In this document: piece after piece, positions 24,626-34,230 of the stretch | Position numbering within the stretch: position 1 is the stretch's first letter | Layout: each line of letters opens with the position of its first letter | Source of the DNA: a bacterium | Lineage (GTDB): Bacteria; Krumholzibacteriota; Krumholzibacteriia; LZORAL124-64-63 | Length of the DNA: 60,663 nucleotides | Reading direction: 5' to 3' | Assembly (NCBI GenBank): GCA_024223715.1 | Contig: JAAEOA010000096.1 | Span: 1-60,663 of the forward strand | Made by a program: the position numbers and the translations under genes | The notes under the pieces: generated by a model | Databases searched by the model: none | Seen by the model: only the letters and a program-made list of their open reading frames with translations | What the model was told of the DNA's origin: nothing

Positions 24626-25633
24626 ATGGCCCCGAGAACTCTCCTTACTGCTGGCATTACCGGTGTCGGAATGAGCATTCCCGAAAAACGTCTGACCAAC
24701 GCCGATCTGGAAAAAATTGTCGAAACCAATGACGAGTGGATTGTCGAACGCACGGGAATTCGTGAGCGCCGCATCGCTGAAGAGGGCGTGGGCGCATCGT
24801 TCCATGGTGCCAAAGCAGCTGAAGCTGCCATGGAGCATGCTGGAGCCAAGCCTGAAGAAATTGACCTGATCGTTGTACCAACGGTAACTCCGGACATGGT
24901 CTTCCCGGCCACTGCCGGACTTATTCAGGAAATGATTGGCGCCACCAACGCCTGGGGTTTCGATCTGGAAGCAGCCTGTAGTGGTTTCCTTTTCGGTTTG
25001 CAAACAGCCAGGGCTCAGATTGAAGCCGGGCACGCAAAAAAAGTCCTGGTCATTGGAACTGAGATAATGTCTTCGATCCTCGACTGGACCGACCGTAACA
25101 GTTGCATCCTTTTTGGCGACGGTGCCGGAGCTGTTGTGGTGGAGGCAGTGGATCCATCCCGCGGGGGCATCATCGATGCCATAAACCGGATCGATGGCTC
25201 AGGGGCAAAATTTTTGCATCAAAAGGCTGGGGGCAGCCTCATGAAGGCCAGTCGCGAATCTGTCGAAAATAATCTGCACACGGTTTTCCAGGCTGGCCGC
25301 GATGTGTATAAATACGCTGTAAAAGGGATGGCTGGTGTGACCAAGGAAATTGTTGACCGCAATGGTTTCACGGGGCCGGACGTGGATCTCTTTGTTCCTC
25401 ATCAGGCGAACATTCGGATTATCGAAGCTGCCCAGCGCCGGGTGGGGCTGGAAGACAGCCAGGTTGCTATTACCATTGACCGATTTGGCAATACGACTGC
25501 TGCCAGTATTCCCATGGCCTTGTGTGTGGCTAATAGTGAAGGACGCCTGAAAGAGGGCGACTTGGTTGTTTTGTGTGCCTTTGGTGCCGGGTTTACCTGG
25601 GGCTCAACAGTATTGCGCTGGACAGCTCCGTAA
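24626..25633 (+). CDS. fabH: 3-oxoacyl-ACP synthase III (KAS III)
   Basis: FabH condenses an acyl-CoA primer with malonyl-ACP to start type II fatty-acid synthesis. The 335-residue protein shows the catalytic triad context: Cys in EAACSGFLFGLQ, His in VPHQANIRI and Asn in RFGNTTAASIP, plus the family start GITGVGMSIPEKRLTN. GGAGG precedes the ATG. No other fab gene is adjacent; the next genes encode an ABC system, so it may serve a special lipid or simply be dispersed. Confidence 0.95.
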   Translation: MAPRTLLTAGITGVGMSIPEKRLTNADLEKIVETNDEWIVERTGIRERRIAEEGVGASFHGAKAAEAAMEHAGAKPEEIDLIVVPTVTPDMVFPATAGLIQEMIGATNAWGFDLEAACSGFLFGLQTARAQIEAGHAKKVLVIGTEIMSSILDWTDRNSCILFGDGAGAVVVEAVDPSRGGIIDAINRIDGSGAKFLHQKAGGSLMKASRESVENNLHTVFQAGRDVYKYAVKGMAGVTKEIVDRNGFTGPDVDLFVPHQANIRIIEAAQRRVGLEDSQVAITIDRFGNTTAASIPMALCVANSEGRLKEGDLVVLCAFGAGFTWGSTVLRWTAP

Positions 25634-25653
25634 ATTCCCCCTAATAATATGCC

Positions 25654-26643
25654 ATGATAAAAGTTGAAAATCTTACCCGCCACTACGGATCCACCCGTGC
25701 CCTTAGCAATCTGAGTTTTCAGGTTGCTGAAGGCTCGGTGGTGGGCTTTCTGGGTCCCAATGGAGCCGGGAAATCCACTACTATGAAAATCCTGACCGGA
25801 TCAGTGGCACCCACTTCCGGATCGGCTTCAGTTCGGGGGCACGATGTTATTTCCGAACCTCTGGCCGTGCGTCGGTTAGTGGGTTTCATGCCCGAAAATG
25901 TGGCTCTTTATCAGGACGACACGGTCATGGATTTTCTGAAGTTTGTTTCGGATCTGAAGAACATTCCCAAAGAAAAAATTTCGGAACATCTGGATCAGAT
26001 TATTCATTCGTGCGGACTCGATATTGTGCGTCACAAAATGGTGGGAAACCTGAGTCACGGGTTTACCAAACGCGTGGGGCTGGCCCAGGCTCTGGTGGGT
26101 GACCCACCGGTGCTTATTCTGGACGAGCCCACCAGCGGTTTGGATCCCAAACAAATTGTGGGTATCCGCGAGCTGATCCGGAGTTTCCGGGGCAAGCGAA
26201 CGGTTTTGATCAGCAGTCACATTCTATCAGAAATAAGTGCCACCTGTGACCGGGTGCTCATTCTCAATCAAGGCAAGTTGGTAGGCGAAGACACACCCGA
26301 TGCCCTGCATGGTGGTTCCTCGTTTTCTTCTTCCGGCCAGCGCGTGGTTCTGGTTTGGAGCGGATCACATGAAAAAGTTTGCGAATCTCTGCTAGAGGTC
26401 GACGGCGTTGATACTGTGGATGCCACTGGTGATGGAGCTGAGGTACTCATCTCGGGGGATCCAGCAACTGTTCGGCCACTGTTAGTGGAGAAAGTTTTGC
26501 AGGGGAGGGGAAAGCTGCAGACTATTCAGGACAAAGGTCCATCTTTGGAAGATCTTTTCCTGCGGCTGACCGGCCCCGTGCAAGCCCGGCAGGATTCTTT
26601 GGCCAACGCGGTTTCTGAAGAAGACCTGGAGGAGAACTCATGA
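25654..26643 (+). CDS. ABC transporter ATP-binding protein, GldA-like
   Basis: The 329-residue ATPase has Walker A GPNGAGKST near residues 34-42, the signature NLSHGFTKRVGLAQAL and Walker B VLILDEPTSGLDP. The C-terminal 100 residues resemble the extra domain of ABC-2 exporters of the Gld/Nos type. It overlaps the permease gene by 4 nt (ATGA), so they form one transporter. In flavobacteria GldA works with GldF and GldG in gliding; elsewhere homologues have unknown, probably envelope-related cargo. Confidence 0.9.
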   Translation: MIKVENLTRHYGSTRALSNLSFQVAEGSVVGFLGPNGAGKSTTMKILTGSVAPTSGSASVRGHDVISEPLAVRRLVGFMPENVALYQDDTVMDFLKFVSDLKNIPKEKISEHLDQIIHSCGLDIVRHKMVGNLSHGFTKRVGLAQALVGDPPVLILDEPTSGLDPKQIVGIRELIRSFRGKRTVLISSHILSEISATCDRVLILNQGKLVGEDTPDALHGGSSFSSSGQRVVLVWSGSHEKVCESLLEVDGVDTVDATGDGAEVLISGDPATVRPLLVEKVLQGRGKLQTIQDKGPSLEDLFLRLTGPVQARQDSLANAVSEEDLEENS

Positions 26644-28787
26644 GACAGTTCAACTCTATCGTTCGCCGTGAAGTGGGGGCCTTCTTCCACAGTTCCATGG
26701 CTCCAATCCTTTTGGGAGGATTCCTGCTCATCGTGGGCATGATTTTCCTTCGCCTGATGACCGGCTACAGCGACCTGAGCACCCAGGCCCTGCAGAATTC
26801 CCGTGAGGGAAATTTTGTCAATCTTGTGGAAGGTGTTTTTCGTCCCATGGTTTCAACCATGGTTTTGCTTTTTGTGCTCATTGTACCTTCACTGACCATG
26901 CGCCTGTTCTCGTCCGAGTACAGCAGCGGTCGTTACAACCTGCTGGCCAGCTGGCCCATTTCAGATCATCTGTGGGTTCTGGGAAAATGGTTCTCGGCCT
27001 GGATTTCCTCCTCGATGATGCTTTTGGCCTCCATGGTCCTTTTTGTATCAGTCTGGTTTTTTGGGTCACCCGAATTAGGTCCCCTTTTGGCCGTGACATT
27101 CGGCTTGTTGCTTCTTACATCCAGCCTGGTGGCTGTGGGCATCTGGGCTTCGGTTTCTTTCACTCACCAAATTCTTGCTTATTTTGTCACTCTTATTACT
27201 GCCATTATGCTCTTTATGATTCAACTTCTGGAGCGCATTCTGCCCGGCATGCTGGGGAAAATTGCTTTGGAGTTATCGCTCAAACTCCACTTCGAGCGCT
27301 TCAGTCAGGGCGTAATCGATTCCAGAGATGTGGTCTATTTTGTTTTGCTGACGGTGCTTCCTTTGGTTGCTGCAGTCACTGTTTTGGCGGGTCGTCGCTT
27401 GTCGGCCAAAAAGAAAATTCTGCATTGGGTACCAACTCTTTTGTCTCTGGTATTAGGCGGGGTTCTTTATACACTGTCATTATATATGCCGCTGACCTGG
27501 GACTTTACCGGCAACCAGCGCTATAGTCTGGCTCCCCAGACAATTCAAATTCTTGATGGTCTGGAAGTAAATCTTCAGGATCTCGAAGGTATCGATGAGG
27601 TTACTGTTTACGCTTTTCTGCAGCGATTCCAGCAAACCTATAATACCACCGAAGTCTTGCTTCAGAATTTTCACCAGCAGTCGTCGTCTTTCAAATTCCA
27701 GATGGTGGACCCGGAAACCGAGTTGGAACTGGTCAAAAAGTATCGAGTTCAATCTTACGGAAGTTTGGTTGTCGAGGTTGGCGACCGCTACTTAACAGTC
27801 ATTCAGCCAGACGAAAGTGGCCTGGTCAACGCTGTCTACCGACTGGTTCAAGGCAAGCGCCCGGTCGTGGGTTATTTGCTGGGCCATGGTGAGCACCAGC
27901 TGGACAGTCTGGAAATGGCTGGCTATTCCCTGACCCAAACTGCATTGCGCGAAAGTGGCTATGACCTTCGCCCGCTCATTCTGACTGAAACCGGCGGTGT
28001 TCCTGATGACTGTGACGTGGTCATGGTTGCCGGTCCACGCATGGACCCTCTGGCTATGGAAGCGGCGGCTATCGATAACCACCTGGCTAAAGGCAAAGCT
28101 GTAATCTTTCTTTCAGATCCTGTCACCCCTCCCGGATGGAATTCCTGGCTTGAAAATTATCGGGTTCGTTTGTCGGGCAAGGTTATTATTTCGTCCATGG
28201 GACAGGGAAAAATCAGTCGCTTGCTGGAAGTAATTGAAGGTTATGGTGGGCATGCAATTGTTCATCCACTTCAGGACGTGCGAACTCTTTTTCCCTTTGC
28301 CCAAGGCCTTGAAGTTCTGGATGACCAGGGGGCCGGTATTAAAGGGGCTCTTTTGCTAATGAGCAGTGATTTAAGTTGGGCGGAAGCTGACCCGGAAACC
28401 CGATTCGGAGGGCAGGCAAGTTTTGATCCCGCCGTTGATTCATCTGGGCCAGTGCCTTTTGGTTTGGTTATGGAAATACCCTCTTCTCTTGAAGAAAACG
28501 CCCTCGGACGCATGGTTGTGATCGGAAATTCAGAATTTGCAAATAACAGTATGCTGAACCGTGATGGCAATCGTGACTTGTTACTCAACAGTCTGGGCTG
28601 GTTGGCCCGGGAGGAAAATCTGATCGAATTGCGGGGCCGCGACCCTATGAGTCAGCCGGTCATTTTAACCAACAACCAGAAAAATCTGGTGCAATGGGGG
28701 GCCGTGGTTTTATGGCCACTGTTTGTGGTCAGTTTGTGTGTAGGAGTAATGATTCGTCACAAACGTAAAGCCGAGGAGGGCTCTTGA
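26640..28787 (+). CDS. Fused ABC-2 permease / GldG-like auxiliary protein
   Basis: The 715-residue product joins two proteins that are usually separate. Residues 1-270 form an ABC-2-type permease with about six TM helices (GldF-like, MRQFNSIVRREVGAFFHS start). After a further TM (about 262-285), residues 290-670 resemble the GldG / ABC_transp_aux periplasmic domain (NQRYSLAPQTIQILDGL, KRPVVGYLLGHGEHQLDSLE). A last TM lies near 685-705. It is coupled by overlaps to the ATPase and the DUF4340 gene. The fused layout is also known in other phyla. Confidence 0.88.
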   Translation: MRQFNSIVRREVGAFFHSSMAPILLGGFLLIVGMIFLRLMTGYSDLSTQALQNSREGNFVNLVEGVFRPMVSTMVLLFVLIVPSLTMRLFSSEYSSGRYNLLASWPISDHLWVLGKWFSAWISSSMMLLASMVLFVSVWFFGSPELGPLLAVTFGLLLLTSSLVAVGIWASVSFTHQILAYFVTLITAIMLFMIQLLERILPGMLGKIALELSLKLHFERFSQGVIDSRDVVYFVLLTVLPLVAAVTVLAGRRLSAKKKILHWVPTLLSLVLGGVLYTLSLYMPLTWDFTGNQRYSLAPQTIQILDGLEVNLQDLEGIDEVTVYAFLQRFQQTYNTTEVLLQNFHQQSSSFKFQMVDPETELELVKKYRVQSYGSLVVEVGDRYLTVIQPDESGLVNAVYRLVQGKRPVVGYLLGHGEHQLDSLEMAGYSLTQTALRESGYDLRPLILTETGGVPDDCDVVMVAGPRMDPLAMEAAAIDNHLAKGKAVIFLSDPVTPPGWNSWLENYRVRLSGKVIISSMGQGKISRLLEVIEGYGGHAIVHPLQDVRTLFPFAQGLEVLDDQGAGIKGALLLMSSDLSWAEADPETRFGGQASFDPAVDSSGPVPFGLVMEIPSSLEENALGRMVVIGNSEFANNSMLNRDGNRDLLLNSLGWLAREENLIELRGRDPMSQPVILTNNQKNLVQWGAVVLWPLFVVSLCVGVMIRHKRKAEEGS

Positions 28788-30400
28788 TTTTTTCCAATGG
28801 GGTTGATCGTTCAGGTGGGGCGGGTCGTACAGCAATGATTTTGGTTCTGGCTCTGGTTGTGGCTGGGACAGCCTTGTTTTTTATCAACCGACGGCACAAC
28901 GCCGAAAACCTAACCCTTGGCGGATCTTTGTTTGATCTGGAAAAGTCAGCCATCGAAGGGTTTTTGCTGACACGCGACGGAGCCCAGTTCCGTTTCGATA
29001 AAAACGAAAAAGGCTATTGGACCTTACGCGGAGCCATCACCGATTTTCTCGACCCCAGTGCCGTCGAATCTTTTTTGAATGATTTGGTGGCTGCTCAGGG
29101 AGGCCGGGTTCTGCCAGGAACCGAAATTGAAGATCGTCGTTATGAGTTTAATGGCCCGCAGGCTATGCGACTGACTGTTTTTCAAACCGGAAAAGAGAAC
29201 CAGAGCCTGGCTTTGGGGTCTGTCAACCCGGTCACAGGTTTTTATTATGCGTCCGGAGCCGGACGTCCGGCCTGTTTTCCTTTGAAGCCGTCATTTCAGG
29301 AGAAACTGGCTGCTTTACCGGCATCATTGCAGCTGCAAACGCTATTACCTCGTTTCGAACGAAACCTGATTTCACAGGTCGATGTAAAATACTATCTGGA
29401 ATCGCTACAACTGAAGAAGATCAATGGCCGCTGGTGGTTGGCTGAACCTAAAAATGGCACAGCGGGCTTGGGGATCAAAGCACGATCCTATCATCAGCAA
29501 TACCTGGACCGACGTTTGCAAAATGAGGGCCAGTTTTGGCTGCTGGCCAACGAAGAGGCTGTCCGGCAGCTGATTTATGAAACCAGCGAAATTATTGTCA
29601 ATGATATTCCAGACACTCGCTGGGGGCGATCCCGACTGGAAGAACTGGACCTGAATCCACCTTGGCGAACAGTGCTTTTGACCGGCTCAGGTATTAATCC
29701 AGATTTTGCTGAGGATTCTGCAGATCACTTGGAGATAGCTTTGGGTGCCCCATTATCCGACCAATTAGTTCCCGTGTTAAGGCGGGGAAATGTTTTGATG
29801 ACCGAACCGGAGGCTGCACGCCGCCTCAATGAGCCTCTTGGAGGTTTTTTGCAGGTGGGGGCCTTGTCCTTCCAATTGGATTCTGCCAATTCCATGCGTG
29901 CTTTTCGGGAAGATGATTTGGTCTTTGCCGGGAAACGCGGCCCTGCACCAGAAATTCGTCCAGGGCAAAGGCCACGACCCGCTGTAGAATCCTGGCTGAC
30001 AACCGTACCGGCGCAGGAAAAAGTGACGGGTTTGTCAGACATCGGATATCACGGTATTGTGCAATATTTAATTACCGACCTGCAGCGGTTGCAGGTCCTG
30101 AGAGTTTTGCCACCGGTAAAAAATGCTGACATTTTGATGCCCCAGGAACGCGTGGTCCTGGAATTTGAATTTGATTCTGATTCTGATGAAATTGAACACT
30201 ACACTGGCAAGGGAACTGAAAGAATTGAATTTGGGTATTTGAATGACGAGCATTTACCGCTAGGGTCCATGGCTCCAAAACCCGGTGAAGGATCTTCTCT
30301 GCCAGTGGTGATGTGGAGGCCGCAAACAGGGCAATTACTGCAGGTTCAGGATCATATTTTGATTACTATGAGAAATCGGCAGACTGGGTTGGGAAAATAG
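28784..30400 (+). CDS. DUF4340 domain membrane-anchored protein
   Basis: The 538-residue protein has one N-terminal TM (about residues 18-35, TAMILVLALVVAGTALFF) and a large exported part that begins with a DUF4340-like region (EGFLLTRDGAQFRFDKNEKG, YWTLRGAITDF). DUF4340 proteins are regularly encoded after GldG-type genes. Start is TTG 28784, overlapping the permease stop and preceded by GAGGAGG at about 5 nt. Likely a periplasmic accessory of the transporter; mechanism unknown. Confidence 0.82.
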   Translation: MIFSNGVDRSGGAGRTAMILVLALVVAGTALFFINRRHNAENLTLGGSLFDLEKSAIEGFLLTRDGAQFRFDKNEKGYWTLRGAITDFLDPSAVESFLNDLVAAQGGRVLPGTEIEDRRYEFNGPQAMRLTVFQTGKENQSLALGSVNPVTGFYYASGAGRPACFPLKPSFQEKLAALPASLQLQTLLPRFERNLISQVDVKYYLESLQLKKINGRWWLAEPKNGTAGLGIKARSYHQQYLDRRLQNEGQFWLLANEEAVRQLIYETSEIIVNDIPDTRWGRSRLEELDLNPPWRTVLLTGSGINPDFAEDSADHLEIALGAPLSDQLVPVLRRGNVLMTEPEAARRLNEPLGGFLQVGALSFQLDSANSMRAFREDDLVFAGKRGPAPEIRPGQRPRPAVESWLTTVPAQEKVTGLSDIGYHGIVQYLITDLQRLQVLRVLPPVKNADILMPQERVVLEFEFDSDSDEIEHYTGKGTERIEFGYLNDEHLPLGSMAPKPGEGSSLPVVMWRPQTGQLLQVQDHILITMRNRQTGLGK

Positions 30401-30406
30401 GGGCTT

Positions 30407-31864
30407 TCAATGAGCCCCAACAAACTCAGGCAAAGAAACGCTAGTCACAATGGGACCTTTCCAGTTCTCAATATCAGCAATCTGCAGAGGCGGGATAACT
30501 ACCGGCTGAGCTCCCAGTTCCACAGATTCCAGCAATGAAACATAAACCTGAGCTTTGCTCTTGAAGTCATCCATTAAGGCTTTATCCACCGGAGCAGCGG
30601 CTGGCAGTTTTAAACTGCGGGGATTGACAAAAGTACCGCTCCGTTTGACCCGGTAATCAAGATGCGGCCCGGTAGCGTAACCGGTTGCGCCCACATACCC
30701 AATGATTTGTCCCTGATCAACTTGTGAACCTTTTCGAATGCCTTTGGCGTATCGGGAAAGGTGCAAATAATAAGTTTGATATTCAGCATTGGTGTGGCGG
30801 ATTTGAATGTACCGGCCGTTGCCTTTTTTGCTGGTGCAAGCCACAACTACGCCATCGCCACCGGCACGCACAGGTGTTCCCAGTGGGGCCGCATAATCCA
30901 CACCATGGTGGGGCATCCAGCGTTTTAATACAGGGTGGAATCGACGGTTACTGAACTTGCTGCTGACCCGGCTGTATTCCACCGGCGCACGAAGCAGTTG
31001 CTTTTGCAGGTTGTTTCCGTCGGCGTTGTAATAGTGCTGCCGACCATCGGCGCTGGTAAAGCGGAAGGCTTCACGCAGTTTTCCCCGGTTCATAATTTGC
31101 ACACCAAGAATGGAGCCGGTGCGTACAAGTTGGTCTTCTTTATAAACTTCTTCGAAGAGAATGCAGAAGGTATCACCTTTGCGCAGATCTCGGTTAAAAT
31201 CAATATCCCAACCCAGAATGTCGTTCATTTTTGGTGCCAGAGCCAGGGGGGCGCCCAGTTCCTGGAGGCTGACATAAAGGCTATGGTTAATGGTTCCACG
31301 GAGAGCTTTTAAATGGCGTTCAACAGGATAGGTACCGTCGATGCGTTCGTAGGTATCACCCTTGCGCACAAAAGTGACGTAGCTTTCTTCATCCAGGTCA
31401 AAGCCGAGGGCTTCCAGGCCCCCATCTTCTTTAATCTCAATGCGGAAGATCTCTCCCGCACGCACGGTACGCAGGTTGCGAAAGTCCTTGCAGGCCTTAA
31501 CCAGCGCCATAATATCTTCATGGCCCACTTTTTGGGCGGCCAAAGCTTCGTAAAAGGTTTGGCCCCGTAAAATTTTCATTTCCGTTGGGCCATTGCCCGG
31601 ACGGTTAACCGGTCCCATCAAGTGGCTGGGAAGAGCTTTACAGGAGGGAGATTTTAGAAATGAATTGGTCAGATCCAGGGGGGGCATTTCCAGAAAACTG
31701 CTGATGGGCCTTTCAGAGGGGCCGCCCATTCCGTTTTGGGGGACAGGTTGGTTTTTGGCAGGATGGAAAGCACCAACGCCCCAGGCCATTAACAAAATAC
31801 CGGACACGCCCATCGAGGCCAGACCGATTTTTTTTAGGATATTATTTGAGTTGGCCAGTTTCAG
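30407..31864 (-). CDS. Secreted M23-family peptidoglycan endopeptidase
   Basis: The C-terminal domain is a lysostaphin-type zinc peptidase: HHGVDYAAPLGTPV (His and Asp ligands), YYLHLSRYAK (HxH) and GYATGPHLDYRV. Upstream lie an RGQTFYEAL segment resembling a LysM/OapA-like domain and a beta-rich linker. The nearest ATG is at 31813. However, an AGGAGG on this strand (31872-31877) is 7 nt from an in-frame CTG at 31864. That start adds KLANSNNILKKIG in front of a hydrophobic segment and completes a signal peptide. It probably remodels the cell wall from the periplasm. It converges with the DUF4340 gene. Confidence 0.88.
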   Translation of the reverse strand: MKLANSNNILKKIGLASMGVSGILLMAWGVGAFHPAKNQPVPQNGMGGPSERPISSFLEMPPLDLTNSFLKSPSCKALPSHLMGPVNRPGNGPTEMKILRGQTFYEALAAQKVGHEDIMALVKACKDFRNLRTVRAGEIFRIEIKEDGGLEALGFDLDEESYVTFVRKGDTYERIDGTYPVERHLKALRGTINHSLYVSLQELGAPLALAPKMNDILGWDIDFNRDLRKGDTFCILFEEVYKEDQLVRTGSILGVQIMNRGKLREAFRFTSADGRQHYYNADGNNLQKQLLRAPVEYSRVSSKFSNRRFHPVLKRWMPHHGVDYAAPLGTPVRAGGDGVVVACTSKKGNGRYIQIRHTNAEYQTYYLHLSRYAKGIRKGSQVDQGQIIGYVGATGYATGPHLDYRVKRSGTFVNPRSLKLPAAAPVDKALMDDFKSKAQVYVSLLESVELGAQPVVIPPLQIADIENWKGPIVTSVSLPEFVGAH

Positions 31865-32011
31865 CGTTCTTCCTCCTGAGAGATTTTCATTTTTTCGTAC
31901 AGCAAAAATGCACGGTCAGCAGCCTATTAGGCAAGCGTTTTTTGTTCCTGAATGTCAGCCGGAGTGTCTTTATTTGTTCACAACCCGGCTCGACGTGCTA
32001 ATATGAGAGCC

Positions 32012-32034
32012 AATTCATGCAAAAAGCATGAATT
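32012..32034. promoter_or_regulatory. Perfect 9-bp palindrome in leader of FG-GAP gene
   Basis: AATTCATGC (32012-32020) and GCATGAATT (32026-32034) flank an AAAAA loop. A smaller palindrome, GCCTA-T-TAGGC, lies at 31922-31932. A possible promoter sits between them (TTCACA 31977-31982, TAATAT 31999-32004, 16-bp spacer). The site could be an operator or an RNA hairpin; only two T bases follow, so it is a poor terminator. This 305-nt divergent gap holds nothing else recognisable. Confidence 0.45.
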
Positions 32035-32169
32035 TTAAGCTTTGATTTGGGTTCCAAATTGATCCAGAATTTCCAGTTTTCCAGATTTATCCGAGAAAAA
32101 ACCGGATCTTATCTGGAAAAACCCTGCAAGCAGGGCCACAATCAACCAAATAACGACCTGGAGGCTGTT

Positions 32170-34230
32170 TTGTTCCGATCAAATATCAGAAACCCAATTA
32201 GTGGATCTAATAGCAACAGTTATGCCGTAATGTGGCTTATAGGGCTTTTACTTGCTTCAACCTTCCCTTCCGTGGTTCAAGGTGGAGCGGTTTATCTTAC
32301 CGACCATGCTTCCGGAACCACGGGGCAGGACTTTGCCGCCGCCATTTGCAGTCTTTCTGATTTAAATTCCGATGGCAGCAGTGAAATTCTGGTTGGTGCC
32401 CCCACAAACAACGGTGCTGAAGATGGTGCCGCCTTTATCTGGTACGGTACAAATGATGTCACTCACTCTGCCGCCCAGTCCTGGAGTGGCAGCAATGGGG
32501 AACGATTTGGTTTTTCCGTCGCAGCCATTGGCGATGTGAACAACGATGGCGATGCTGATTTTGCCATTGGGGCCCCCTTGTCTGATGTTGGGGGAACTGA
32601 AAAAGGCCGGGTCCATATTTTTTACGGAGGAAGTTCGCTTTCCAGTTCTGCCGATTTGATTATCGGTGGAGCTGCAGGCGGCGACCAGTTTGGTTTTTCA
32701 ATTTTTGCTGCCGGCGATTTTGATGGTGACGGAAAAGACGACTTTATTGTTGGGGCACCCTATGCCAATTCCCCGGCAGTGGCCTCGGGCGCAGCATATG
32801 TAATTTTTGGTGCCACTGGCGGGCCGAGTACTGACCTGGCCGATGCACTGATGCTATCCGGAGAAAACGCCAACGATCATTTTGGCTGGTCGGTCTGCTC
32901 AGCCGGTAATTTTCTGAACGGTAATGTGGAATGCGTGGCAGTGGGTGCACCTGACAATACAACTCAGGCCAGCGCCGAAAACTCAGGTGCAGTGTATGTT
33001 TTTGAAGGCTCCGACCATCCATCCACACCAGACGCCAGCAGTGATCACATTATTACCACCGGCAGTTCTTCAAAAGCTCACAGCAGCTTTGGTTGGGTGG
33101 TACGATCAGCAGGTCACTGGGACAGCGATTCCGTCGATGATTTAGCCATTGGCGCACCCCATAACAATCAGGGTGGTACGGAAAAAGGGCGGGTTGAAAT
33201 TGTCTTTGGCGGTTCAACCCCCTCAAGCCAGGGGGATCGCTACTTCTCAGGGGAAAACGGTGGCGACCAATTAGGTTACAGTTTAGCAGACCTCGGTGAT
33301 TTTTCAGGTTCCAGTGCAAACGATCTGCTCATTGGTGCGCCATATTATTCCCTTGGCGGAAACGATGCGGGCCGAGCTTACATTCTTGAAGGTGGTTCTT
33401 CCTCCGGTGGGGCGTCCGGCCTGGACATCATTGGCAGCGACCCGCTGGTTCCCGATACTTCCGGCGGTGACCGTTTTGGCTTTGCTGTCTGCGGAGTAAC
33501 CGACTTTGATGGCGACGGAGATATCGATTATGCCATTGGTGCCCCTTCGGGCAATATTGCCAACAATGCGTTGGCTGGATTTTGCCGTATCTGGGCCAGC
33601 AACGATCAAACCGTGGCTGCTTTTCCCTGGCAGGCTTCTTCTCTGTGGCTGCCCGACGGCCAGGTCCAGGTGAGCCTGAATCTTCCGGTATCTGCTGAGG
33701 AAATTCATCACCTTCGACTGTATCGCCAACAGTCTTCCGGTTGGATGTTAGTTCATGATGGTTCCGCCGTTGGCTTGGCTTCTGATTGCACGGCTGCAGG
33801 CTGTCTTTTTCAATGGATCGACGCCGGCCCATTTGAAAACACCGGTCCCATCAAATACCGAGCGACTTTGATTTTAACTGATGGCCGGCAAGTGGAGCTC
33901 AACGGTGATACCTCCTGGTTGCCTTTGTCCATGAATCAACGCCCGGAATCCAGCCTGATGATGGTGCAAAAGCCTTGGCCCAACCCTGCAAAATCGAACA
34001 GCATTCTGTCCTTCCGGGTGGCTGAAGGCCAGAATTATTCTATACAATTGTCCGACTTGAGAGGTCGTATTGTGCGCCGTTTACAAACCGGACAAGGCAC
34101 TGGAACCTGGACCAACAGTCCATGGGACGGAAAAGACGATTCAGGCCGCGACCTGCCGGCAGGAATGTACTTCTTCCAACTGCGTTGCGAAGGTCAATCA
34201 GAAATTCGGAAAGTGATGCTGACCCGATGA
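32170..34230 (+). CDS. Secreted FG-GAP (integrin-like) beta-propeller protein with FlgD-Ig tail
   Basis: A hydrophobic signal (MWLIGLLLASTFPSVVQG) is followed by seven FG-GAP repeats, each with FGFS-type starts, a Ca-binding loop such as DFDGDGKDD, and IGAP. Seven blades match an integrin-alpha propeller. The last 90 residues (PWPNPAKSNS, WDGKDDSGRDLPAGMYF) are a FlgD-Ig-like C-terminal domain common on secreted FCB-group proteins. Start chosen is TTG 32170, because GGAGG at 32160-32164 is 5 nt upstream; ATG 32230 is the alternative. Probably cell-surface adhesion or binding. It overlaps the next gene by 4 nt. Confidence 0.85.
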   Translation: MFRSNIRNPISGSNSNSYAVMWLIGLLLASTFPSVVQGGAVYLTDHASGTTGQDFAAAICSLSDLNSDGSSEILVGAPTNNGAEDGAAFIWYGTNDVTHSAAQSWSGSNGERFGFSVAAIGDVNNDGDADFAIGAPLSDVGGTEKGRVHIFYGGSSLSSSADLIIGGAAGGDQFGFSIFAAGDFDGDGKDDFIVGAPYANSPAVASGAAYVIFGATGGPSTDLADALMLSGENANDHFGWSVCSAGNFLNGNVECVAVGAPDNTTQASAENSGAVYVFEGSDHPSTPDASSDHIITTGSSSKAHSSFGWVVRSAGHWDSDSVDDLAIGAPHNNQGGTEKGRVEIVFGGSTPSSQGDRYFSGENGGDQLGYSLADLGDFSGSSANDLLIGAPYYSLGGNDAGRAYILEGGSSSGGASGLDIIGSDPLVPDTSGGDRFGFAVCGVTDFDGDGDIDYAIGAPSGNIANNALAGFCRIWASNDQTVAAFPWQASSLWLPDGQVQVSLNLPVSAEEIHHLRLYRQQSSGWMLVHDGSAVGLASDCTAAGCLFQWIDAGPFENTGPIKYRATLILTDGRQVELNGDTSWLPLSMNQRPESSLMMVQKPWPNPAKSNSILSFRVAEGQNYSIQLSDLRGRIVRRLQTGQGTGTWTNSPWDGKDDSGRDLPAGMYFFQLRCEGQSEIRKVMLTR

